DNA of 7,613 nucleotides from UBA11524 sp963590165 (lineage in GTDB: Bacteria; Bacillota; Clostridia; Christensenellales; Aristaeellaceae). Every line of letters begins with the position of its first letter. Position 1 is the first letter of the stretch. The translations under genes and the position numbers were made by a program. Below the pieces are notes generated by a model. That model made no database searches. It was not told where the DNA came from and was given only the letters and a program-made list of their open reading frames with translations. Below, in pieces: positions 1-5,631 of the stretch. The stretch lies in assembly GCA_963590165.1 (NCBI GenBank), contig CAVANO010000042.1, positions 1 to 7,613 on the forward strand, in the 5' to 3' direction.

Positions 1-57
1 AATGTTCGCTTTGATGCCACTTCTTTTTGTGTTGCACTTAGATTATAAATTCAAGCT
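1..57. other. AT-rich left edge, possible insertion-sequence end
   Basis: This stretch is clearly more AT-rich than the rest of the window. It contains the words GTGTTGCACTT (30-40) and ATTATAAATTCAAG, which remind me of the terminal regions of some IS30-family elements. It also supplies the last codons and the TAA stop (43-45) of the metallophosphoesterase gene. No transposase is visible and the window starts here, so the idea rests on recollection of sequence style alone. No terminator hairpin for the leftward operon can be seen in these bases. Confidence 0.2.
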
Positions 58-753
58 GGAATATTCTCCCGTCAGAATCTCCCGAATGTACGAATCCCGA
101 TGCGGCAGATTGACCTCCGCACGGGCAATGTCCGCCGCCGCTTCGTTGTCATACGGCACAGACAGCGCCGTCATCAGCAGCATTGACGGCGTTTGCGAGC
201 CGACCTCACCCTCGAGCAGCAGTGCATGCGCCTTGGGCACGCCCATGCTGTTGCCGACGCTGCCTGTGTTGAGGATGTATCCAGCATCGAGCGTGCGCAG
301 GAATGGGCGGTGGCTGTCCGCAAACGCGACGCCGCCATATGTCACGCCATTCGCTGTGAAGGTAGCAGAAAGCAGCTCCTTGTCATCCTGCGCGCGCAGC
401 AGCTCCGTCACAGGCCGACCGTGGAAGAAGCGAAAGTGCGTGCCGCTAAACCACTCGTCTGTCTCGCGCGGGAGCGAACACAGCCACTGCATGCGTTTCT
501 CGCCGAGCTGGTTCCAGAAATATCCATCCTCGGCAAATTCGCGTCCGCCGATGCCATAATCCCAGTTGCCGCCGACAAAGCGCGTGCAATTTGCCCGAAC
601 CCAGTCGCACGTTTCGCGGGACTGCGGTCCTTTGCCGACCGCGTCGCCGAGAAACCAGATTTCATCCGCGCTGCAAGTGCGCAGCGCTTGCTCCATCGCC
701 AGCGTTGCGGTCATATTTCCATGGAGGTCGCCCAGCAAGGCAATTTTTTTCAT
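43..753 (-). CDS. Metallophosphoesterase family protein (calcineurin-like, YfcE/MJ0936-type)
   Basis: The product is 236 aa. It shows the two-metal phosphoesterase motifs in order: GDLHGN at residues 8-13 (ligands D9, H11), LGDAVGKGP around D37, GGNWD at 61-65 (N63), FFHGRP with H111, and ADSHRP with H148 where the family usually has GHTHxP. It has no signal peptide or membrane segment, so it should be a soluble cytosolic hydrolase. Small proteins of this type act as phosphodiesterases on cyclic or simple phosphodiesters, but the natural substrate cannot be read from the sequence. I chose ATG 753 because the first motif follows immediately and a strong AAGGAGG lies 5 bases upstream. Upstream in-frame codons to 798 would overlap luxS and lack such a site. 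The gene lies 11 bp after luxS and is probably co-transcribed with it. The canonical GNH[DE] and GHTH histidines are replaced by W64 and D146. The C-terminus (LNL-stop) falls in AT-rich DNA and may be foreign. Confidence 0.85.
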   Translation of the reverse strand: MKKIALLGDLHGNMTATLAMEQALRTCSADEIWFLGDAVGKGPQSRETCDWVRANCTRFVGGNWDYGIGGREFAEDGYFWNQLGEKRMQWLCSLPRETDEWFSGTHFRFFHGRPVTELLRAQDDKELLSATFTANGVTYGGVAFADSHRPFLRTLDAGYILNTGSVGNSMGVPKAHALLLEGEVGSQTPSMLLMTALSVPYDNEAAADIARAEVNLPHRDSYIREILTGEYSSLNL

Positions 754-758
754 GCGTG

Positions 759-765
759 CCTCCTT
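759..765 (-). promoter_or_regulatory. Ribosome binding site fixing the metallophosphoesterase start
   Basis: The minus strand reads AAGGAGG here, 5 bases before ATG 753. It touches the luxS stop codon (TGA, 765-767), so ribosomes finishing luxS are placed on the next start. It rules out the longer reading frame that opens at 798. Confidence 0.75.
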
Positions 766-1229
766 CAATCCGGATAGGTCATCGTGCTTTCGCTGCACCT
801 TGCCAGCACAGCGCAGTATTTTTCTGCCTCATGCTTTGCCTCAGGCAGATCATGCTCCATATAATTGCCGCACTCAATCCGCTTTGCGCCGGGAATTTCA
901 CCCTCATAATCCGCCGCGAACCGAAACGCATCCTTCACAAGCTGCAGCGCCGCGTCATGGCTCAACGTGTCGCGCAGGATGAGATAGAAACCCGTCCGGC
1001 AGCCCATCGGTCCGAAATACACCACCTGCTCCGATGCTTCCGACGAGCGTACGAATGTTGCAATCAAGTGCTCCAGCGTATGCAGCGCACCTTGGCAGAT
1101 ATAATCGCCCTGATTGGGATACTTGAGCCGCAAGTCATACGTAATGCAGTCGCCGTCGATGCGTGAAATATACATGCCTGGCGTCAGCGTGTCATGATTG
1201 ATGGAGAAAGATGCAATCTTTTTCAGCAT
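765..1229 (-). CDS. luxS: S-ribosylhomocysteine lyase LuxS
   Basis: LuxS cleaves S-ribosyl-L-homocysteine to L-homocysteine and 4,5-dihydroxy-2,3-pentanedione, the precursor of autoinducer-2. It is the second step in recycling S-adenosylhomocysteine, after the Pfs nucleosidase. The 154-aa product has the usual family length. It shows the metal-binding HTLEH at residues 50-54 (H50, H54), the catalytic cysteine in FGPMGCRTGFY (C77), and the third metal ligand in ECGNY (C120). E53 matches the conserved general base of the family. It is a soluble cytosolic enzyme that acts as a homodimer with active sites at the interface. ATG 1229 has AAGGAGG (1237-1243) 7 bases upstream. It is the first gene of a leftward operon with the metallophosphoesterase and is read from a strong promoter about 30 bp upstream. 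No pfs gene is in the window. The leader is too short for a SAM or SAH riboswitch. Confidence 0.97.
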   Translation of the reverse strand: MLKKIASFSINHDTLTPGMYISRIDGDCITYDLRLKYPNQGDYICQGALHTLEHLIATFVRSSEASEQVVYFGPMGCRTGFYLILRDTLSHDAALQLVKDAFRFAADYEGEIPGAKRIECGNYMEHDLPEAKHEAEKYCAVLARCSESTMTYPD

Positions 1230-1258
1230 GAGGATTCCTCCTTGTCGAAATCGAAATG

Positions 1259-1287
1259 ATTATACCACATTTTCATGCACATGGCAA
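1259..1287 (-). promoter_or_regulatory. Sigma-70/SigA-type promoter of luxS
   Basis: Read on the minus strand, TTGCCA (1282-1287, five of six consensus bases) is followed by a 17-bp spacer and a perfect TATAAT (1259-1264). An extended TG element (TGG TATAAT) precedes the -10 box. Transcription should start near 1252, giving a leader of about 20 to 25 bases that contains only the ribosome site. Strong constitutive expression is the simplest expectation. Confidence 0.8.
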
Positions 1288-1340
1288 GTTGCACGCGGAA
1301 CCTGTATGCAAATGCGCTCAACTCATTCGCGAATCGGGTC

Positions 1341-1440
1341 AAGGGGGGACTTCGTCCCTTTTCCTGACCCTTGCAGGGCGCAGGGACGAAGTCCCTGCTG
1401 GGGTTTGGGCAAAGCCCCAATCAAAATGGTACAAGTCAAC
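1341..1440. repeat. Cluster of GC-rich hairpins plus a dispersed 21-bp repeat, in the divergent luxS-secA spacer
   Basis: Three inverted repeats follow one another. The first is GGGAC-TTC-GTCCC (1346-1358). The second is GCAGGGAC-GAA-GTCCCTGC (1380-1398), an 8-bp perfect stem on a 3-base loop. The third is GGGG...CCCC (1400-1418) with an inner TTT/AAA pairing. The first and second are also reverse complements of each other, so a larger cruciform is possible. Directly after them, 1419-1439 reads AATCAAAAT-GGTAC-AAGTCAA and is a diverged inverted relative of 7572-7592. No gene converges here, so a terminator role is unlikely. An interspersed intergenic repeat is the better reading. No credible gene overlaps it. 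Confidence 0.65.
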
Positions 1441-1486
1441 AATGAAAATGTCACCAACCATGCCCCGCGAGCGCTGAACAGAGAAG

Positions 1487-1541
1487 CGGACGAAGAGAAA
1501 CGGACGAAGAGAAACGGACGAAGGGAAACGGACGAAGTCCG
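1487..1541. repeat. Tandem array of a 14-bp unit, nearly four copies
   Basis: The unit CGGACGAAGAGAAA occurs at 1487-1500 and 1501-1514. It recurs with one change (AAGGG for AAGAG) at 1515-1528. A fourth copy from 1529 diverges after GAAG into CGGAC-GAA-GTCCG (1529-1541), a 5-bp hairpin. The shared core GGACGAAG is also found in the hairpin at 1383-1395 and, reversed, at 1350-1357. The array is flanked by a perfect 8-bp inverted repeat, GCGCTGAA (1471-1478) and TTCAGCGC (1551-1558). It sits about 70 bp upstream of the secA -35 box. Units of this size and number are not a CRISPR. Confidence 0.85.
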
Positions 1542-1604
1542 CGGAACGTCTTCAGCGCAGCACAGGTAATTAAACCCTTGCGGCACCCTATTTTCCCGAA
1601 GCAC

Positions 1605-1634
1605 TTGCAACTTCCGCGTAACTCGTGCTATAAT
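1605..1634 (+). promoter_or_regulatory. Promoter of the secA operon
   Basis: TTGCAA (1605-1610, four of six consensus bases) is followed by 18 bp and a perfect TATAAT (1629-1634) with an extended TGC just before it (1626-1628). The start point would lie near 1641, giving a leader of about 85 bases before secA. The perfect extended -10 box compensates for the modest -35 box. Confidence 0.7.
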
Positions 1635-1645
1635 GGTTAGGAAGT

Positions 1646-1713
1646 ATGTCTTTTGATGATGCAGAAGCGGCTTCATGAATGATTTTATCAGGAGATTTCC
1701 TGTTTGTTTCTGA
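1646..1713 (+). other. secA leader with two overlapping mini-ORFs and a small hairpin
   Basis: The leader contains ATG 1646, which opens a 10-codon frame (MSFDDAEAAS) stopping at TGA 1676-1678. A second ATG at 1675 overlaps that stop as ATGA and opens a 12-codon frame (MNDFIRRFPVCF) ending at TGA 1711-1713. That stop abuts the secA ribosome site (AAGGAG, 1714-1719). The hairpin CAGGA-GATT-TCCTG (1689-1702) lies inside the second frame and is followed by a T-rich run. ATG 1646 is only about 5 bases from the predicted transcript start, and neither mini-ORF has a good ribosome site. Translation is therefore doubtful, and frames this short arise easily by chance. Confidence 0.2.
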
Positions 1714-1725
1714 AAGGAGAACCTT

Positions 1726-4440
1726 ATGTTTGAATGGGTCAAAAAGCTCTTGGGCAGCAGCAACGATGCGGAGGTCAAGCGTCTGCAGAAGACCGTCAAC
1801 GCCGTTGAAGCGCTCGAGGAGGAATACAAAGCGCTGAGCGATGATGCGCTGCGTGCCAAGACGGATGAATTCCGTGAACGCCTGAAGAACGGCGAAACAG
1901 AGGACGATATCCTGCCCGAGGCGTTCGCCGCCATCCGCGAGGCTGACGCGCGCGTACTGGGCATGCGTCCGTACCGTGTGCAAGTCATGGGCGGTCTGGT
2001 GCTGCATCAGGGGCGCATCGCCGAGATGAAGACAGGCGAAGGCAAAACGCTTGTTTCCACACTGCCTGCATACCTGAACGCACTGTCCGGCAAGGGCGTG
2101 CATGTCGTGACGGTCAACGATTATCTGGCTCGCCGCGACAGCGAGTGGATGGGCAAAGTGCACCGCTTTATGGGACTGAGTGTCGGTCTGATTGTGCATG
2201 ACCTCGACAGCGCCGAGCGCCGCGCCGCCTACGCCTGTGACATCACCTACGGCACGAATAACGAGCTCGGCTTCGACTACCTGCGCGACAACATGGTCAT
2301 CCGGCAGAATGACCTCGTGCAGCGCGGGCACAATTTTGCCATCGTCGACGAGGTTGACTCCATCTTGATTGATGAAGCGCGTACGCCGCTGATTATTTCC
2401 GGTGCCGGCGACAAGTCCACCGACCTGTATGCCAAGGTCGATGCCGTTGTCCGCACGCTCAAGCGCGACGAGCACTTCGAGGTTGAGGAGAAGAAAAAGG
2501 CGATCACGCTGACCGATGAAGGCGCCAAGCGTGTCGAGCAAGCCTTCAACATCGAGAACATTAACGATGCGGAAAACGCAGAACTGAATCACCACGTCAA
2601 CTGCGCCCTGCGCGCCAACTTCCTGATGAAGCGCGATGTGGATTACGTCGTCAAGGACGATCAGGTCATCATCGTCGACGAATTCACCGGACGCCTGATG
2701 ATCGGCCGCCGCTACAGCGAAGGTCTGCATCAGGCCATCGAAGCGAAAGAGCATGTGACCATCGAGCGCGAAAGCCGCACGCTGGCAACCATCACCTTCC
2801 AGAATTATTTCCGCATGTACCACAAGCTCTCCGGCATGACGGGCACCGCCAAGACCGAAGAGGACGAGTTCCAGAATATCTACTCGCTGGATGTCGTGCA
2901 AATTCCCACCAACAAGCCGAATATCCGCAAGGATCTCGACGACATGGTGTACAAGACGAAGGCTGCCAAGTTCGCCGCCGTCGTCAACGCCATCAGCGAG
3001 GTGCACGAGAAGGGTCAGCCAGTGCTGGTTGGCACGGTCACGGTCGAAACGAGCGAAATGCTGTCCTCGCTGCTCAAGCGTAAAGGCATCCAGCATGAGG
3101 TGCTCAACGCCAAGAACCACGCCAAGGAAGCCGAAATCGTCGCGCAGGCTGGTCATTGGGGTGCCGTTACGATCGCCACGAACATGGCTGGCCGCGGCAC
3201 GGACATCCTGCTCGGCGGCAATCCCGAATTCCTTGCACGCCGCGCGATGCGTCAGCAGGGCTTTGATGACGAAATCATCGAAGCAGCGACCGGTCACGCA
3301 GAAGATGTCTCCGAGGAAATTCTCGCCGCGCGCGAAACGTACCAGTCCCTCTATCAGGACTTCAAGAAAACGACCGATGCCGAGCACGAGCGCGTGCTGC
3401 AAACCGGCGGTCTGCACATCATCGGCACGGAACGCCACGAGTCACGCCGCATCGACAATCAGCTCCGCGGACGTGCCGGCCGTCAGGGCGACCCCGGCTC
3501 CACGCAGTTCTTCATTTCGCTGGAAGACGACCTGATGCGTCTCTTCGGCGGTGACCGCATCATGCCCATGGTCGAACGTCTCGGTCTCAAGGATGACGAG
3601 CCGCTGCAGGCAGGCATGCTCACCAAGCAGATTGAGGCCGCACAGAAGCGCATCGAAGGCCGCAACTTCGACATCCGCAAGCACGTGCTGGAGTATGACA
3701 ACGTCATGAACCGCCAGCGCGAAATCATCTACGGTCAGCGCCGCCGTGTCCTCATGGGCGAAAACGTCCGCGAGAATATCCTCGGCATGGCATACAAGCT
3801 CATCGATGCTGCACTCGCACGTCACTGTGCCGCCGATGACGGCACCGATTGGGACATCACACAGCTGACGAATTATCTGGAGAACCTCTGCATCCACCAC
3901 GGCAAAATTGCCGAAATCGACAGCATCGTCCGCTCCGGCGACCGTGACCAGCTCGCACAGGCACTGAAGGATGACGCACGTGCCTTCTACGAGGAGCGCG
4001 AAGCGATGCTGACGGAACTTGGGCTGGACATGCGCGAAATCGAGCGTGTCGTGCTGCTGCGTTCGGTTGACTCCCGCTGGATGGATCACATCGATGCCAT
4101 GGATCGTCTGCGCGACGGCATCGGTTTCCGCGCCTACAGCGGCAAGAATCCCGTCACTGAGTATCAGATTGAAGCCGGTTACATGTTCGATGAGTTGAAC
4201 CACCTCATCCGTGAGGACACTGTCCGCCGCATGTATCAGCTGCGCATCGAACGCACTCCTGAGCGCGTGCAGGCAGCCGTCCGTCCGGTCGAGGGGAAGC
4301 CGATGGTGCCGGGCAACGGTCAGCCGCGTCAGCCGAAGCGTGTGAAGCCTTCTGAACGCATCGGGCGGAACGACCCATGCCCCTGCGGTTCCGGCAAGAA
4401 GTACAAGAACTGCTGCGGCCGCAACACGGAAGAAGCCTGA
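1726..4440 (+). CDS. secA: Preprotein translocase ATPase SecA
   Basis: SecA is the ATP-driven motor that binds unfolded preproteins and pushes them through the SecYEG channel, working at the cytosolic face of the inner membrane. The product is 904 aa, about the usual length. Landmarks are the Walker A MKTGEGKT at 101-108 (K107), the DEAD-type Walker B DEVDSILIDEAR at 208-219, the GMTGTAKTEEDEF segment from 370, TNMAGRGTDI at 485-494, and QLRGRAGRQGD at 579-589 with its arginine fingers. The preprotein cross-linking domain lies roughly between residues 225 and 370. A helical scaffold/wing region fills much of 610-830. The C-terminal zinc motif CPCGSGKKYKNCCG carries C885, C887, C896 and C897, a four-cysteine version where E. 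coli has a final histidine; this tail binds SecB and phospholipids in known cases. ATG 1726 is preceded by AAGGAG with a 6-base gap. It is the first gene of a likely four-gene operon. The common Bacillota neighbour hpf is not upstream; luxS is, reading the other way. Confidence 0.99.
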   Translation: MFEWVKKLLGSSNDAEVKRLQKTVNAVEALEEEYKALSDDALRAKTDEFRERLKNGETEDDILPEAFAAIREADARVLGMRPYRVQVMGGLVLHQGRIAEMKTGEGKTLVSTLPAYLNALSGKGVHVVTVNDYLARRDSEWMGKVHRFMGLSVGLIVHDLDSAERRAAYACDITYGTNNELGFDYLRDNMVIRQNDLVQRGHNFAIVDEVDSILIDEARTPLIISGAGDKSTDLYAKVDAVVRTLKRDEHFEVEEKKKAITLTDEGAKRVEQAFNIENINDAENAELNHHVNCALRANFLMKRDVDYVVKDDQVIIVDEFTGRLMIGRRYSEGLHQAIEAKEHVTIERESRTLATITFQNYFRMYHKLSGMTGTAKTEEDEFQNIYSLDVVQIPTNKPNIRKDLDDMVYKTKAAKFAAVVNAISEVHEKGQPVLVGTVTVETSEMLSSLLKRKGIQHEVLNAKNHAKEAEIVAQAGHWGAVTIATNMAGRGTDILLGGNPEFLARRAMRQQGFDDEIIEAATGHAEDVSEEILAARETYQSLYQDFKKTTDAEHERVLQTGGLHIIGTERHESRRIDNQLRGRAGRQGDPGSTQFFISLEDDLMRLFGGDRIMPMVERLGLKDDEPLQAGMLTKQIEAAQKRIEGRNFDIRKHVLEYDNVMNRQREIIYGQRRRVLMGENVRENILGMAYKLIDAALARHCAADDGTDWDITQLTNYLENLCIHHGKIAEIDSIVRSGDRDQLAQALKDDARAFYEEREAMLTELGLDMREIERVVLLRSVDSRWMDHIDAMDRLRDGIGFRAYSGKNPVTEYQIEAGYMFDELNHLIREDTVRRMYQLRIERTPERVQAAVRPVEGKPMVPGNGQPRQPKRVKPSERIGRNDPCPCGSGKKYKNCCGRNTEEA

Positions 4441-4442
4441 AG

Positions 4443-4457
4443 GCCGGAATGTCCGGC
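4443..4457. other. Small hairpin between secA and prfB
   Basis: GCCGGA-ATG-TCCGGC forms a perfect 6-bp stem two bases after the secA stop codon. No T-run follows, so it is unlikely to end transcription. It may mark or protect the 3' end of the secA message segment. The remaining part of the 84-bp gap shows no promoter I can support. Confidence 0.45.
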
Positions 4458-4524
4458 GCATCCGCCATAACGTCCGCCGCATTCTTCCCACTCGCTTCCG
4501 ACCGAATAATAAGGAGAGAAAACC

Positions 4525-5631
4525 ATGGCGCTTATTGATATTCCGCAGTACCGTCAGCAGCTTGCAGAGATTCAGCAATCCCTCAAGGCTTCCGGCGAAG
4601 CGCTGCATATCGACCACCTCCGCGAGCAGCTTGATGAGCTGACTGAGGAGATGAATCAGCCGGAATTCTGGAACGATCCGGATCATTCCGCAAAGGTAAA
4701 TCAGAAAGTTTCCAACCTGAAGGGTAAGCTGGAGCATTATGAAAAGCTGCTCTCCACCGCCGATGACATTGAAGTGATGTTCGAGATGGCTGAGGAGGAG
4801 CATGACGAAGACACCGTCAATGAGGCGGTCGAGGAAATGAATCAGCTCCATGAGCATGCCGATGCTTTGGAGTTGGAAACGCTCATGCGCGGCGACTACG
4901 ATGACCGCGATGCCGTGTTGTCCCTGCATGCAGGCGCAGGCGGCACCGAGGCGCAGGACTGGACGCAGATGCTCTACCGCATGTACACGCGCTACTGCGA
5001 AAAGATGGGCTTCACCGTCAAGTTGCTTGACCTGCTCGACGGCGACGAGGCGGGCATTAAGTCCGTCACGTTCGAGGTCAGCGGTGACCATGCCTACGGC
5101 TACCTGCGCGGCGAAAAGGGCGTGCACCGCCTTGTGCGCATCTCGCCTTTTGACGCCAACGCACGCCGCCATACATCGTTCGCATCGCTCGACGTCGCAC
5201 CGATGCTCGATGAGGATGATTCCGACATTGAGATCAACATGAAGGACGTCCGCGTCGATACGTATCACTCCAGCGGTGCAGGCGGACAAAACGTCAACAA
5301 GACGTCCTCCGCCGTCCGCATGACCCATTTCCCGACCGGCATCGTCGTTTCCTGCCAGACCGAACGCGATCAGGTGCAGAACCGCGCGACCTGTATCAAG
5401 ATGCTCAAAGCAAAGCTGCTCGAGCTCCGCGAACGCGCCAAAGAAGAGGAAATGGCAAACATCAAGGGCGAAATGAAGAAGATTGAATGGGGCAGCCAGA
5501 TCCGCTCCTACGTCTTCCAGCCCTATACCATGGTCAAGGATCACCGCACGAATTACGAATCCGGCAACATCGATGATGTGATGGATGGCAATCTGGAAGG
5601 CTTCACAACCGCCTACCTGAAGATGCAGTGA
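4525..5631 (+). CDS. prfB: Peptide chain release factor 2 (RF2), encoded in one frame
   Basis: RF2 recognises UGA and UAA stop codons in the ribosomal A site and triggers release of the finished protein. The product is 368 aa, the normal length. It has an acidic helical N-terminal domain, then the stop-codon reading tripeptide SPF at 207-209 (which marks RF2, not RF1), then the GGQ catalytic loop at 253-255 in SGAGGQNVNKT. Q255 is the glutamine that PrmC methylates in studied bacteria. The residue before SGAGGQ, matching E. coli position 246, is serine. ATG 4525 has AAGGAG 8 bases upstream. Most bacterial prfB genes need a +1 frameshift at CTTTGAC near codon 25. Here the frame is continuous and the site is absent (codons 20-30 read SLKASGEALHI). 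It follows secA, as in many Bacillota, and its TGA stop overlaps the next start. Confidence 0.98.
   Translation: MALIDIPQYRQQLAEIQQSLKASGEALHIDHLREQLDELTEEMNQPEFWNDPDHSAKVNQKVSNLKGKLEHYEKLLSTADDIEVMFEMAEEEHDEDTVNEAVEEMNQLHEHADALELETLMRGDYDDRDAVLSLHAGAGGTEAQDWTQMLYRMYTRYCEKMGFTVKLLDLLDGDEAGIKSVTFEVSGDHAYGYLRGEKGVHRLVRISPFDANARRHTSFASLDVAPMLDEDDSDIEINMKDVRVDTYHSSGAGGQNVNKTSSAVRMTHFPTGIVVSCQTERDQVQNRATCIKMLKAKLLELRERAKEEEMANIKGEMKKIEWGSQIRSYVFQPYTMVKDHRTNYESGNIDDVMDGNLEGFTTAYLKMQ

Noticed and set aside
2..559. A 185-codon plus-strand open frame over the metallophosphoesterase gene
   Set aside because: It is serine- and proline-rich without motifs, has no ribosome site, and is antisense to a gene with clear catalytic motifs.
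1341..1418. Bidirectional terminator in the luxS-secA gap
   Set aside because: Both flanking genes read away from this region, and no T-run follows the 8-bp stem at 1380-1398.
1487..1541. CRISPR array
   Set aside because: The units are 14 bp, directly adjacent, without spacers, and no cas genes are present.
1198..1569. A 123-codon plus-strand frame running from luxS through the hairpins and the tandem array
   Set aside because: It starts inside luxS on the other strand, has no ribosome site, and its charged C-terminal half is just the translated 14-bp repeat.
3442..5544. A 700-codon open frame on the minus strand, and another of 616 codons at 1588-3438
   Set aside because: They lie antisense to secA and prfB, cross the gene boundary, have low-complexity translations rich in H, V, D and L without motifs, and arise from the GC-biased third positions of the real genes.
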